Assembly: GCF_003259375.1 (NCBI RefSeq)
Contig: NZ_QLLN01000002.1
Location: 310,001-374,000 of the forward strand
Source of the DNA: Arenibacter echinorum
Lineage (GTDB): Bacteria > Bacteroidota > Bacteroidia > Flavobacteriales > Flavobacteriaceae
Direction of reading: 5' to 3'
Length of the DNA stretch: 64,000 bases
Position numbers and translations under genes: made by a program
Notes under the pieces: model-generated
The model's input: the letters and a program-made list of their open reading frames with translations, nothing else
Databases searched by the model: none
What the model was told of the DNA's origin: nothing
Part shown: piece after piece, positions 1-7,918 of the stretch
Layout: each line of letters opens with the position of its first letter
How positions within the stretch are numbered: position 1 is the first letter of the stretch

Positions 1-34
1 TCGCTACTATTTTTGTCTTTTTATTTATTGGCAT
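1..34 (-). CDS. pyk: Pyruvate kinase, N-terminal fragment
   Basis: Only the first 11 codons lie in the window; they read MPINKKTKIVA, the usual start of flavobacterial pyruvate kinases (MPxNKKTKIVATLGP). The start is 4 nt after the stop of the IPExxxVDY gene, so the two are probably co-transcribed and translationally linked. Pyruvate kinase makes ATP and pyruvate from phosphoenolpyruvate and ADP in the cytoplasm. The call rests on the N-terminal match and on the known Bacteroidota order rnc - IPExxxVDY - pyk. The rest of the gene is outside the window. Confidence 0.72.
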   Translation of the reverse strand, partial: MPINKKTKIVA

Positions 35-38
35 TATT

Positions 39-503
39 TTAAAATATTAAATTATTTTTAGATTTTAGTTTACTTGCATCCACTAAATAGGCCGTTATGA
101 CCTTTGGGATAGTTAGTACAGACTTCAAAATGTTTTCTTCCACGTCCAATTCGTCGTGTTCTATCTTTAAAAAGTAGTCCACATCCCTAAATTCTGGAAC
201 CAAATGATACTTTGTTAATGTTGGCTGATCCTGAAATAGATTTGCTATACTTAATACCTCTTCCTTTACATCATTATTGCTGACAAATGTGTAATAGCGA
301 TCATTTACCTCATCTCTCCAATCAAAAATTGGGAACGATCCATTTTCCGATAAATCCAAATCGTTCACGGACCTCTTCAACTTTGTTTTAAGACAAGAAT
401 TAAGTGCATATACCAGCATAAAATCTTCTATACTGCTGTGCAAAGCGATTAAAGTAAAAGTTTCTTCATAAAAATCTTCCGAAATTTTGTGTATCGCTGC
501 CAT
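39..503 (-). CDS. IPExxxVDY family protein
   Basis: A 154-residue cytoplasmic protein with no signal peptide or membrane segment. It carries the family-defining motif near residue 103 as VPEFRDVDYFLKI (Ile replaced by Val). Proteins of this family sit between rnc and pyk in many Bacteroidota, exactly as here, and have no established function. The N-terminus ends just before an AT-rich 175-nt gap to rnc, and the C-terminus almost touches pyk. The constant linkage to RNase III and pyruvate kinase hints at a housekeeping role, but the sequence shows no catalytic motif. Confidence 0.85.
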   Translation of the reverse strand: MAAIHKISEDFYEETFTLIALHSSIEDFMLVYALNSCLKTKLKRSVNDLDLSENGSFPIFDWRDEVNDRYYTFVSNNDVKEEVLSIANLFQDQPTLTKYHLVPEFRDVDYFLKIEHDELDVEENILKSVLTIPKVITAYLVDASKLKSKNNLIF

Positions 504-569
504 ACTTTCCGTGAAAGGCGTAAATATAGGATTAATAACGAAACTAGCCTATCCATTCCAAGTATAAAA

Positions 570-585
570 CGTAGTTCAGCCTACG
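570..585 (-). terminator. Weak hairpin downstream of rnc
   Basis: CGTAG and CTACG arms flank a 6-nt loop, followed on the minus strand by TTTTAT. The stem is only 5 bp, so it is at best a partial terminator between rnc and the IPExxxVDY gene. Confidence 0.3.
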
Positions 586-678
586 AAAACGTTGGAGTTT
601 AATAAAATTCTGTGCCCTTGAGGCAATTGCTAAGTTTTCCCTCCAAATTTTAGCGATGATCCATATATTTAGGGATTT

Positions 679-1422
679 TCACTCATTGGATTTATCCATT
701 TTGTCCTGTAAGGCAAAATAGGCCCTCTTGGAAGCCCGTTCTTCCGCCTTCTTTTTTGAGGTTGCCCTAGCTTTGGCCACAATTTTGCCCCCAATAGACA
801 ATTTTACGGCAAAATGCTTAATAACATCATTTCCCGTATCCTCGTAGATATCGTAATTAAAAGATTTTTTTTGTTTTTGGCACCATTCTATTACCAAGCT
901 TTTATAGCTTATAACCTTACCTTCCAATTGTTCAATATCCACATAGGGAACTATAATTCTCTTGTTTATGAACTTTTCGCAGAATTTATACCCTCTATCC
1001 AGGTATATGGCGCCTACCAAGGCTTCAAAAACATTTCCGTGTATATTATCCCCAAAGCGCGATTTAGGAATTCTACTCTCCACAAAATCGATTAATTTAA
1101 GATCCTTCCCCAGCTCATTGAGGTGTTCCCTACTTACGATTTTAGATCTCATTTTGGTGAGATATCCTTCGTCCCCATCCGGGACCATGCTATATAAATG
1201 TTTGGAGATTATGGTCCCCAACATAGCATCCCCTAAAAATTCCAGACGCTCATAATTCATTGGGAAGCCTGCTTTATCCTTTCTGTTGGCAGAACGATGA
1301 ACGAACGCTTTTTGATAAACTTCAAGGTTTTTTGGCTTAAATCCCAAAATTTTTTTCATTCCCAAAAAAAAATCCCCATCCTTTTTTGAATGGGAATTAA
1401 ATATATTGGAAAAAGCGTTCAT
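679..1422 (-). CDS. rnc: Ribonuclease III
   Basis: 247 residues. This endonuclease cuts double-stranded RNA during rRNA and mRNA processing. The RNase III signature NYERLEFLGDAMLG lies near residue 56, and the second acidic catalytic segment GNVFEALVGAIYLD near residue 128. A C-terminal double-stranded-RNA-binding domain ends with the lysine-rich ATSKKKAEERASKRA helix. The N-terminus has an extra 25 or so residues before the catalytic domain, as is usual in Bacteroidota. The start lies 8 nt after the fabF stop, so fabF and rnc are one transcription unit. Confidence 0.97.
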   Translation of the reverse strand: MNAFSNIFNSHSKKDGDFFLGMKKILGFKPKNLEVYQKAFVHRSANRKDKAGFPMNYERLEFLGDAMLGTIISKHLYSMVPDGDEGYLTKMRSKIVSREHLNELGKDLKLIDFVESRIPKSRFGDNIHGNVFEALVGAIYLDRGYKFCEKFINKRIIVPYVDIEQLEGKVISYKSLVIEWCQKQKKSFNYDIYEDTGNDVIKHFAVKLSIGGKIVAKARATSKKKAEERASKRAYFALQDKMDKSNE

Positions 1423-1430
1423 ACTATGAA

Positions 1431-2681
1431 TTAGCTAATTTTTTTAAATATCACACATGCATTATGTCCCCCAAATCCGAAAGTATTGCTCAATGCAACA
1501 TTTACCTCTCTTTTTTGTGCCTTATTAAGGGTAAGGTTTAATTTGGGATCAATATTCTCATCTACGGTAGTATGATTTATTGTAGGAGGTACCAATCCAT
1601 GCTCCATGGCCAAAATTGAAGCTATAGCTTCTATAGCCCCTGCTGCACCTAAAAGATGCCCTGTCATTGATTTGGTAGAATTTATGTTAATGTCGGGAGC
1701 ATGCTCTCCAAAAACCTTGGATATAGCCTTTAGTTCGGCAACATCACCTAATGGTGTAGAGGTACCATGTGTATTTATGGCATCTACATCTTCCGGTTTT
1801 AATCCGGCATCCTTTAAGCAATTTTCCATTACCCGAACAACACCAATTCCATCAGGATGTGGGGCAGTCATATGGTAGGCATCACTGGATAATCCTCCAC
1901 CGGCCACTTCGGCATATATTTTTGCTCCCCTGGCTTTGGCATGCTCATATTCTTCAAGGATCAGAGCTCCTGCTCCTTCTCCCAAGACAAATCCGTCCCT
2001 AGTGGCATCGAATGGCCTAGAAGCAGTTTCTGGGCTATCATTACGTGTGGAAAGTGCATGCATTGCTCCAAAACCACCCATTCCGGCTATGGTAACCGCT
2101 GCCTCACTACCACCAGTAACTACAACATCGCAATACCCCAAACGGATAGTATTCAAGGCATCTATTATGGCATTGGCCGAGGAGGCACAAGCCGATACCG
2201 TAGTATAATTGGGACCCATAAAACCATGCTTTATAGAGATATTGCCAGGAGCAATATCAGCAATCATTTTTGGGATAAAGAATGGATTAAACCTTGGCGT
2301 TCCGTCTCCTGCGGCAAAATTTAAAACTTCGTTCTGAAAAGTTTCCAATCCTCCTATACCGGCGCCCCAAATTACTCCAACTCTAAATTTATCTAACTTA
2401 TCAAGATCCAATCCCGAATCCTTAATGGCCTCATCTGAAGAAATGAGCGCATATTGGGCAAACCTGTCCAACTTGCGGGCCTCTTTTCTATCAAAATAAT
2501 CTTCAGCATTATAGTTCTTTAATTCGCATGCAAATTTTACTTTAAACTTCTCTGTATCATAATAAGTAATAGGGGCCGAACCACTTTTTCCGCTCTTCAG
2601 GCCTTCCCAATACTCTTCAATATTATTGCCAATAGGTGTCAAAGCACCTAGACCAGTAACCACAACTCGCTTTAATTGCAT
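1431..2681 (-). CDS. fabF: 3-oxoacyl-[ACP] synthase II
   Basis: 416 residues, normal KAS II length. It condenses malonyl-ACP with acyl-ACP in fatty-acid elongation in the cytoplasm. The Cys-His-His triad is visible: the nucleophile in VSACASSANAI, the first His in NTHGTSTPLGD and the second in TKSMTGHLLGAAGA. The glycine-rich C-terminal FGFGGHNAC is also present. It lies between acpP (its substrate carrier) and rnc, the common bacterial order. A hairpin terminator between acpP and fabF probably makes ACP message more abundant than fabF message. Confidence 0.97.
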   Translation of the reverse strand: MQLKRVVVTGLGALTPIGNNIEEYWEGLKSGKSGSAPITYYDTEKFKVKFACELKNYNAEDYFDRKEARKLDRFAQYALISSDEAIKDSGLDLDKLDKFRVGVIWGAGIGGLETFQNEVLNFAAGDGTPRFNPFFIPKMIADIAPGNISIKHGFMGPNYTTVSACASSANAIIDALNTIRLGYCDVVVTGGSEAAVTIAGMGGFGAMHALSTRNDSPETASRPFDATRDGFVLGEGAGALILEEYEHAKARGAKIYAEVAGGGLSSDAYHMTAPHPDGIGVVRVMENCLKDAGLKPEDVDAINTHGTSTPLGDVAELKAISKVFGEHAPDININSTKSMTGHLLGAAGAIEAIASILAMEHGLVPPTINHTTVDENIDPKLNLTLNKAQKREVNVALSNTFGFGGHNACVIFKKIS

Positions 2682-2727
2682 TGAACTAAAATTTTGTTTA
2701 ACTTATTAAGTTAGGTGTAAATTAAAA

Positions 2728-2767
2728 AAAATTATCCATGCAGCGTCTTTACCACATGGATAATTTT
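2728..2767 (-). terminator. Intrinsic terminator or attenuator between acpP and fabF
   Basis: Two perfect 13-nt arms (2755-2767 and 2728-2740) around a 14-nt loop, followed on the minus strand by a run of T. It sits 25 nt after the acpP stop and 46 nt before the fabF start, so some transcripts would end here and give excess acpP mRNA. Confidence 0.75.
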
Positions 2768-2792
2768 GAAACTTGTTCAAGAAATCATAAAA

Positions 2793-3026
2793 TTACTTGG
2801 CTTCTTCTATATAACTTATAGCTTGACCAACTGTAGCAATGTTTTCTGCTTGATCGTCCGGAATTTGAATATCAAATTCTTTTTCGAACTCCATTATCAA
2901 CTCAACAGTATCCAATGAATCTGCCCCTAGGTCGTTGGTAAAGCTAGCTTCGGTTACAACTTCGTTCTCATCAACACCTAATTTATCTACGATGATAGCT
3001 TTTACTCTTGATGCAATGTCTGACAT
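2793..3026 (-). CDS. acpP: Acyl carrier protein
   Basis: 77 residues, acidic, all-helical ACP. The phosphopantetheine attachment serine is in [13 protein letters not shown] at about residue 36. It carries the growing acyl chain during fatty-acid and lipid A synthesis. First gene of the leftward acpP-fabF-rnc group. A possible -7 box lies about 35 nt before the start, and the intergenic region is shared with the divergent purN. Confidence 0.98.
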   Translation of the reverse strand: MSDIASRVKAIIVDKLGVDENEVVTEASFTNDLGADSLDTVELIMEFEKEFDIQIPDDQAENIATVGQAISYIEEAK

Positions 3027-3059
3027 AATAATATCGGTTTTAAAAATTTAAATTGATGG

Positions 3060-3067
3060 CAAAAATA
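3060..3067 (-). promoter_or_regulatory. Candidate -7 box for acpP
   Basis: TATTTTTG on the minus strand, a full match to the Bacteroidota TAnnTTTG element. No TTG is seen at the expected distance upstream, so the assignment is tentative. Confidence 0.35.
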
Positions 3068-3185
3068 AAAAACTTTGGTTTAATAACACTATTTGTCGTT
3101 AAAATGTGATGTAATTTAATAAAATTAAATACAAGAGTGCTATTTTAGCCCAAAATTATTTTCTGTCCTAACCCCAAAATAATTC

Positions 3186-3755
3186 ATGAAAAGGATTGTC
3201 CTATTTGCTTCCGGCTCCGGTTCCAACGTTGAAAACATAGCACATTATTTTCGCGACAATCCCGAGGTTTCCATTAGCTGTGTACTTTCCAATAAAAAGG
3301 ACGCCAAAGTTTTTGAAAGATGTAACCGATTAAATTTGAATGCTTTATACTTTAATAGACATTCGTTTTATAATTCGGACTGCGTTTTAAACATACTTAA
3401 ATCCCTAAGTCCGGACCTTATTGTTTTGGCAGGATTTCTCTGGAAAATTCCAGATAACCTTATCAGCAGCTATCCCAATAAAATAATTAATATTCATCCC
3501 GCACTGCTCCCCAAATACGGCGGCAAAGGAATGTACGGAATGTACGTTCACGAAGCGGTAAAGAACAATAATGAGACGGAAACGGGCATAACCATTCATT
3601 TTGTAAACGAGAATTATGACGAAGGAGGCATAATTAAGCAGGCAAAGATTGATTTGAGCCCAAATGATACTCCTGAAATGATTGCGGAAAAGGTTCATCA
3701 ATTGGAATATGACTATTTTCCCAAGGTGATAGAACAGGTTTTGATGGGGACATAA
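3186..3755 (+). CDS. purN: Phosphoribosylglycinamide formyltransferase
   Basis: 189 residues. It transfers a formyl group from 10-formyl-THF to GAR, the third step of purine synthesis. The N-terminal phosphate-binding loop reads FASGSGSNVENI. The catalytic Asn-His pair is in IINIHPALLPKYGGKGMYG, and the catalytic Asp is in the later NYDEGG segment. The protein starts directly at MKRIVLFASG. Its stop codon overlaps the rnhA start by one base (TAATG), indicating translational coupling. A TATTTTAG element at 3141-3148 may be its -7 box. Confidence 0.95.
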   Translation: MKRIVLFASGSGSNVENIAHYFRDNPEVSISCVLSNKKDAKVFERCNRLNLNALYFNRHSFYNSDCVLNILKSLSPDLIVLAGFLWKIPDNLISSYPNKIINIHPALLPKYGGKGMYGMYVHEAVKNNNETETGITIHFVNENYDEGGIIKQAKIDLSPNDTPEMIAEKVHQLEYDYFPKVIEQVLMGT

Positions 3756-4390
3756 TGGCCAAAAAAGAAAAATTCTATACCGTTTGGAAGGGAAGTCGAC
3801 CAGGAATATACACCAGCTGGAAAGACTGTAAAGCAGCTATCACCAACTACAAGGGAGCCCAATATAAATCTTTCCCAACATTTGAAGCCGCAAAAAAGGC
3901 CTACAACGGCAATTATGATGATTATAAGGGCAAAAAAATTACTTCCTCCACACTCAGTAAAGAGCAGATAAGTAAAATAGGCGACCCCAACTATAATTCC
4001 ATTTCGGTAGATGCCGCCTCAAGTGGTAATCCAGGTATCATGGAATACAGAGGGGTAGACACCAAAACAAAAAAAGAGCTTTTTAAACAGGGCCCATTTA
4101 AGCAAGGTACCAATAATATTGGCGAGTTTTTGGCCTTGGTGCATGGACTGGCTTTTTTAAAACAACAGAATAGCGACAGAATAATTTATACGGATTCCAA
4201 GACGGCCATGAGCTGGGTCCGAAAAAAGAGCTGTAACTCCAAATTGCCCGAGACCCCAGAAAACAAAGTGGTTTTCGATTTGGTAAGGCGTGCCATTACT
4301 TGGCTGGAAAAAAACACCTACACTACAACTATTGTTAAATGGGAAACCAAGGCCTGGGGTGAAATTCCTGCGGATTTTGGTAGAAAATAG
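3755..4390 (+). CDS. rnhA: Ribonuclease H with N-terminal viroplasmin-like domain
   Basis: 211 residues. Residues 1-50 form a viroplasmin/caulimovirus-VI-like RNA:DNA-hybrid-binding domain (YTVWKGSRPGIYTSWKDC), the arrangement of eukaryotic RNase H1. The catalytic RNase H domain follows, with acidic residues visible in SISVDAAS, NIGEFLALVHGL, IIYTDSKTA and the final ADFG. It removes RNA from RNA:DNA hybrids such as R-loops and primers. It overlaps the purN stop by one base. The N-terminal domain is common in Bacteroidota but absent from the proteobacterial enzyme. Confidence 0.92.
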   Translation: MAKKEKFYTVWKGSRPGIYTSWKDCKAAITNYKGAQYKSFPTFEAAKKAYNGNYDDYKGKKITSSTLSKEQISKIGDPNYNSISVDAASSGNPGIMEYRGVDTKTKKELFKQGPFKQGTNNIGEFLALVHGLAFLKQQNSDRIIYTDSKTAMSWVRKKSCNSKLPETPENKVVFDLVRRAITWLEKNTYTTTIVKWETKAWGEIPADFGRK

Positions 4391-4477
4391 GGATATCATC
4401 ATTTTTTAAAATTTGATTTCCAATGCTGAGGAATTGGCAGTTCAAAAACCTATCTTTGCAGCAAATTTCGAAATTTA

Positions 4478-5404
4478 ATGGGCAAACTTTTAATCGTAGG
4501 AACAGTTGCATTTGACGCTATAGAAACCCCTTTCGGCAAAACCGATAAAATTTTGGGAGGAGCAGCCACCTTTATTGGTTTGGCAGCTTCCCAGTTTAGG
4601 GTAAAATCTGCTATTGTTTCTGTTGTGGGCGAAGATTTTCCCCAGGATTATTTGGATCTTTTGACCAAAAAGAATATTGATATTTCCGGCCTACAAGTCA
4701 TTAAAGGTGGTAAAACCTTCTTTTGGAGTGGCAAATATCACAACGATCTTAATTCCAGGGATACCTTATCTACAGAATTGAATGTGCTTGCCGACTTTGC
4801 TCCGGTAGTCCCCAACAATTTTAAGGACGCTGACATATTGATGTTGGGGAATTTACACCCAGACACACAACTGAGTGTAATTAATCAGATGGAAGAACGA
4901 CCAAAGCTAATAGTACTTGACACCATGAACTTTTGGATGGACCATGCCCTTAAAGAGTTGATGAAAGTTGTAAGACATATAGATGTGATCACCATTAACG
5001 ATGAAGAGGCCAGACAGCTAACAGGAGAGCACTCCTTGGTAAAGGCTGCTGAGAAAATACATCTAATGGGCCCTAAATTTGTGGTGATAAAAAAAGGGGA
5101 ACACGGGGCGCTGTTGTTTCACAAATCCAAGGTGTTTTTTGCACCGGCGTTGCCTTTGGAAGAAGTTTTTGATCCAACAGGTGCGGGAGATACCTTTGCA
5201 GGCGGCTTTTCCGGATATTTGGCGGAATCCGAAAACATAAGTTTCAACAACCTAAAGAGTGCAGTTATACACGGTTCCAATTTAGCCTCATTTTGTGTTG
5301 AACGTTTTGGCACCGAGAGAATGGAAAAATTAGAAAAGAAAGAGGTCAACGACAGGTTGCTCCAGTTTAAGGAGCTTACCCAATTTGATATTGAATTACA
5401 ATAA
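4478..5404 (+). CDS. PfkB-family carbohydrate/nucleoside kinase
   Basis: 308 residues, ribokinase fold. The second PfkB signature DPTGAGDTFAGGF lies near residue 236, and GGAATFIGLAAS in the N-terminal half matches the substrate-side glycine motif. The substrate cannot be read from sequence; ribokinase-like or adenosine-kinase-like activity is possible. It lies upstream of the PurF-like gene in many Flavobacteriaceae, which suggests a role in ribose or nucleoside phosphorylation feeding PRPP or purine metabolism. A short terminator-like hairpin separates the two genes. Confidence 0.85.
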   Translation: MGKLLIVGTVAFDAIETPFGKTDKILGGAATFIGLAASQFRVKSAIVSVVGEDFPQDYLDLLTKKNIDISGLQVIKGGKTFFWSGKYHNDLNSRDTLSTELNVLADFAPVVPNNFKDADILMLGNLHPDTQLSVINQMEERPKLIVLDTMNFWMDHALKELMKVVRHIDVITINDEEARQLTGEHSLVKAAEKIHLMGPKFVVIKKGEHGALLFHKSKVFFAPALPLEEVFDPTGAGDTFAGGFSGYLAESENISFNNLKSAVIHGSNLASFCVERFGTERMEKLEKKEVNDRLLQFKELTQFDIELQ

Positions 5405-5409
5405 ATATG

Positions 5410-5434
5410 TGCCCTAATTTTACAGGGCATTTTT
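5410..5434 (+). terminator. Short hairpin terminator after the PfkB gene
   Basis: TGCCCT and AGGGCA arms with an 8-nt loop, followed by TTTTTA. The stem has 6 bp. It lies only 20 nt before the start of the PurF-like gene, so it could attenuate expression of that gene rather than fully separate two operons. Confidence 0.5.
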
Positions 5435-5448
5435 AATTTAACATTACC

Positions 5449-7347
5449 ATGAGCGACGCTATTAAGCATGAATGTGGAATTTCCTTAATTCGGTTATTAA
5501 AGCCGTTGGAATATTATCAAGAAAAGTACGGTTCTGCCTTTTACGGGGTAAACAAGATGTACTTGATGATGGAAAAACAGCATAACCGTGGCCAGGATGG
5601 TGCCGGTTTTGCTAGTATTAAATTGGATATGGAGGCGGGCGAGCGTTATATGAGTCGGGTACGATCCATAGACCAACAACCCATACAGGACATTTTTGCA
5701 CAAATAAATGACCGTATCAATACTTCATTTAAAGAAAATCCGGAATATATCAACGATGTAGCCAAACAAAAAAAGCATATTCCTTATATCGGGGAAGTAC
5801 TTTTGGGACACGTGCGTTACGGAACTTTTGGAAAAAACAGTATAGAGAGTGTACATCCCTTTTTAAGACAAAACAATTGGATGCACCGGAACTTGATCGT
5901 TGCCGGAAATTTTAACATGACCAATGTTAATGAACTTTTCGACAATTTGATTCAAATTGGACAACACCCCAAGGAAAAGGCAGATACGGTAACGGTAATG
6001 GAGAAAATTGGGCATTTTCTGGATGATGCAGTAGCCCAGCTCTATAAGGATATTAAAAAAGAGGGCTTTAATAAAAGGGAAGCTTCTCCAATAATTGCTG
6101 AAAGATTAAATGTTGCCAAAATTTTAAGAAGAGCGGCCAAAAATTTTGATGGCGGTTATGCCATGGCAGGTATGTTGGGGCATGGCGATTCCTTTGTTCT
6201 AAGAGATCCTGCAGGGATTAGACCTGCGTATTACTATAAAGACGATGAGATTGCCGTAGTGGCGTCTGAAAGGCCTGCAATTCAGACAGTATTCAACGTT
6301 AGCTTCGAAGATGTTAAGGAATTGGATCCTGGGCATGCCATCATCATCAAAAAAAATGGCAAGGTCAAAATCAAGAGAATTTTAGAGCCTACCGAAAGAA
6401 AAGCCTGTTCTTTTGAACGTATTTATTTCTCCAGGGGCAGTGATAAGGAAATCTATCAGGAAAGAAAAATGTTGGGAAAACTGCTTTTCCCACTAATCCT
6501 GAAATCGATAGATGACGATATAAAAAATACCGTATTCTCCTATATTCCCAATACCGCGGAAACCTCCTTTTTCGGAATGGTAATCGCTGCACAGAATTAC
6601 ATGAACAAGAAGAAAGAAGAACAAATTCTTTCTATTGGAAGAAAAATAACACGGGAAGAACTGCATGAGATTCTGGAAGTGAGGCCGAGGATAGAGAAAG
6701 TAGCCATAAAAGATGCCAAACTCCGGACCTTCATAACCCAAGACAGCAGTAGGGATGATCTGGTGGCACACGTCTATGATATCTCCTATGGATCTGTGAA
6801 GGAAAACGACAATTTGGTAATCATAGATGATAGTATAGTTAGAGGGACCACTCTTCAAAAGAGCATCCTTAGAATTTTGGACCGACTATTACCGAAGAAA
6901 ATTATAGTTGTCTCATCAGCGCCTCAAATCCGCTATCCTGACTGCTACGGTATAGACATGGCCAAACTGGAAGATTTTGTTGCATTTAAGGCCGCTTTGG
7001 CCCTTCATGAAGAAAGGAACACTATGCACCTTGTGGAGGAAATCTATAAAAAATGTTTGCTACAAACACAGACACATGATTCAGAGGTGGTGAATTACGT
7101 TAAGGAATTCTATGCCCCTTTTACGGCAGATGAGATTTCCGACAAAATTGGGCAATTATTAAGTCCGCCGGACATTAAAGCCAAGGTTCAGGTGATTTAT
7201 CAAAATATTGAAAACTTACATGAAGCTTGTCCCAAAAACTTGGGAGATTGGTACTTTACCGGCAACTACCCCACTCCAGGTGGTAACCGGGTGGTAAACA
7301 GGGCGTTTATAAACTTTTTCGAAGGCAAGAACGAACGGGCATACTAA
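5449..7347 (+). CDS. Amidophosphoribosyltransferase-like protein (long form)
   Basis: 632 residues, over 100 longer than ordinary PurF (about 470-505). The N-terminal Ntn glutaminase half has Cys9 in KHECGISL, preceded by 8 residues that resemble the cleaved propeptide of Bacillus PurF, then HNRGQDGAGF. The C-terminal phosphoribosyltransferase half has the PRPP loop NLVIIDDSIVRGTT and SSAPQIRYPDCYGIDM. Extra residues occur right after the nucleophile, in the middle domain and at the C-terminus. It is expected to form phosphoribosylamine from PRPP and glutamine. Because a standard PurF is usually encoded elsewhere in such genomes, this may be a specialised paralogue. Confidence 0.85.
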   Translation: MSDAIKHECGISLIRLLKPLEYYQEKYGSAFYGVNKMYLMMEKQHNRGQDGAGFASIKLDMEAGERYMSRVRSIDQQPIQDIFAQINDRINTSFKENPEYINDVAKQKKHIPYIGEVLLGHVRYGTFGKNSIESVHPFLRQNNWMHRNLIVAGNFNMTNVNELFDNLIQIGQHPKEKADTVTVMEKIGHFLDDAVAQLYKDIKKEGFNKREASPIIAERLNVAKILRRAAKNFDGGYAMAGMLGHGDSFVLRDPAGIRPAYYYKDDEIAVVASERPAIQTVFNVSFEDVKELDPGHAIIIKKNGKVKIKRILEPTERKACSFERIYFSRGSDKEIYQERKMLGKLLFPLILKSIDDDIKNTVFSYIPNTAETSFFGMVIAAQNYMNKKKEEQILSIGRKITREELHEILEVRPRIEKVAIKDAKLRTFITQDSSRDDLVAHVYDISYGSVKENDNLVIIDDSIVRGTTLQKSILRILDRLLPKKIIVVSSAPQIRYPDCYGIDMAKLEDFVAFKAALALHEERNTMHLVEEIYKKCLLQTQTHDSEVVNYVKEFYAPFTADEISDKIGQLLSPPDIKAKVQVIYQNIENLHEACPKNLGDWYFTGNYPTPGGNRVVNRAFINFFEGKNERAY

Positions 7348-7349
7348 AC

Positions 7350-7395
7350 ATTTCATCGATGAAGGGTAGGTTTTTATGCACTTCATCGATGAAAT
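7350..7395 (+). repeat. Nested palindrome behind the PurF-like gene
   Basis: Two 15-nt arms (7350-7364 and 7381-7395) form a perfect inverted repeat around a 16-nt loop. Each arm itself contains the palindrome TCATCGATGA. It starts 3 nt after the stop codon. No T-run follows, so it may be an mRNA 3'-end stabiliser or a protein-binding site rather than an intrinsic terminator. Confidence 0.65.
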
Positions 7396-7439
7396 ACACT
7401 CTTTAACGTCTTTTTGATCAAAAACCTGCTGTGCACCTG

Positions 7440-7447
7440 TACTTTAG
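7440..7447 (+). promoter_or_regulatory. -7 box of small RNA unit A
   Basis: TACTTTAG, one mismatch to TAnnTTTG. It lies exactly 13 nt before the start of the conserved core, the same offset as in unit B. Confidence 0.55.
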
Positions 7448-7452
7448 CAGTG

Positions 7453-7523
7453 CCATAGCATAAGTAGGTTAAGTTCATGGTAAGATTTGGGGCAAAAAAG
7501 GTGGAGACTTCTCCACCTTTTTT
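7453..7523 (+). ncRNA. Candidate small RNA, unit A
   Basis: About 71 nt. The first 40 nt (7453-7492) are identical to unit B. They begin CCATAGCATAAG, end GATTTGGGG, and could close a small CCAT/ATGG stem. A perfect 13-bp terminator hairpin with an ACTT loop follows (7494-7523, ending in T6). No open reading frame with a start codon and conserved coding signal is seen. The terminator stem differs in sequence from that of unit B, with many paired differences that keep it base-paired. I infer an independently transcribed small RNA; its targets are unknown. Confidence 0.65.
7494..7523 (+). terminator. Terminator of small RNA unit A
   Basis: Perfect 13-bp stem (7494-7506 with 7511-7523), loop ACTT, with the A-run and T-run forming the base of the stem. 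Confidence 0.85.
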
Positions 7524-7655
7524 ATTGGACCTAACCCAAGCCCAAATACCAGCTGTATTACATCCTATATAAACTACTCTTTATCGGATAAGAAGTATTT
7601 CAACTTATTAAAGAGACATTCATCTAAAACCTTTTTCCCACAACTTATATTACTA

Positions 7656-7663
7656 TACTTTTG
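7656..7663 (+). promoter_or_regulatory. -7 box of small RNA unit B
   Basis: TACTTTTG, a full match to TAnnTTTG, 13 nt before the conserved core. No clear TTG is found 19 nt upstream. Confidence 0.6.
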
Positions 7664-7668
7664 GAGGA

Positions 7669-7737
7669 CCATAGCATAAGTAGGTTAAGTTCATGGTAAG
7701 ATTTGGGGAAAAAGGTAGAGCTATGCTCTACCTTTTT
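7669..7737 (+). ncRNA. Candidate small RNA, unit B
   Basis: About 69 nt, starting 216 nt downstream of unit A. Positions 7669-7708 repeat the 40-nt core of unit A without a mismatch. A perfect 13-bp terminator with a TAT loop (7709-7737) follows. Sequence outside the core and promoter is not shared with unit A, so selection appears to hold the core rather than a recent duplication preserving everything. This is a pair of sibling small RNAs with a common 5' segment. Confidence 0.65.
7709..7737 (+). terminator. Terminator of small RNA unit B
   Basis: Perfect 13-bp stem (7709-7721 with 7725-7737), 3-nt loop, ending in T5. Confidence 0.85.
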
Positions 7738-7918
7738 ATTTTTGGTAAAATCTGTAATGACAATATCTAGTTAACTAAACTTCCCAACACTTTATTTTGA
7801 GGATTTCGATAGGCTTACTATTTGGATATTAGAGCAGAAATTATAACAAGTATTGACTTCCTAAAGACAAATTGAGTTCCGCTTGTAGTTTTGCACCTTG
7901 CAACAAAAAGTATTTTCG
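7738..7918. other. AT-rich spacer
   Basis: No gene, hairpin or promoter that I can support between small RNA unit B and the convergent AhpD-like gene. Confidence 0.5.

Noticed and set aside
3107-3148. Possible operator TGATGTAATTTA upstream of purN
   Set aside because: Half-site mismatched and the -7 box is one nt off the fixed spacing.
7453-7737. Riboswitch for a nearby gene
   Set aside because: Both units end in full terminators and the next gene is on the opposite strand, so independent small RNAs fit better.
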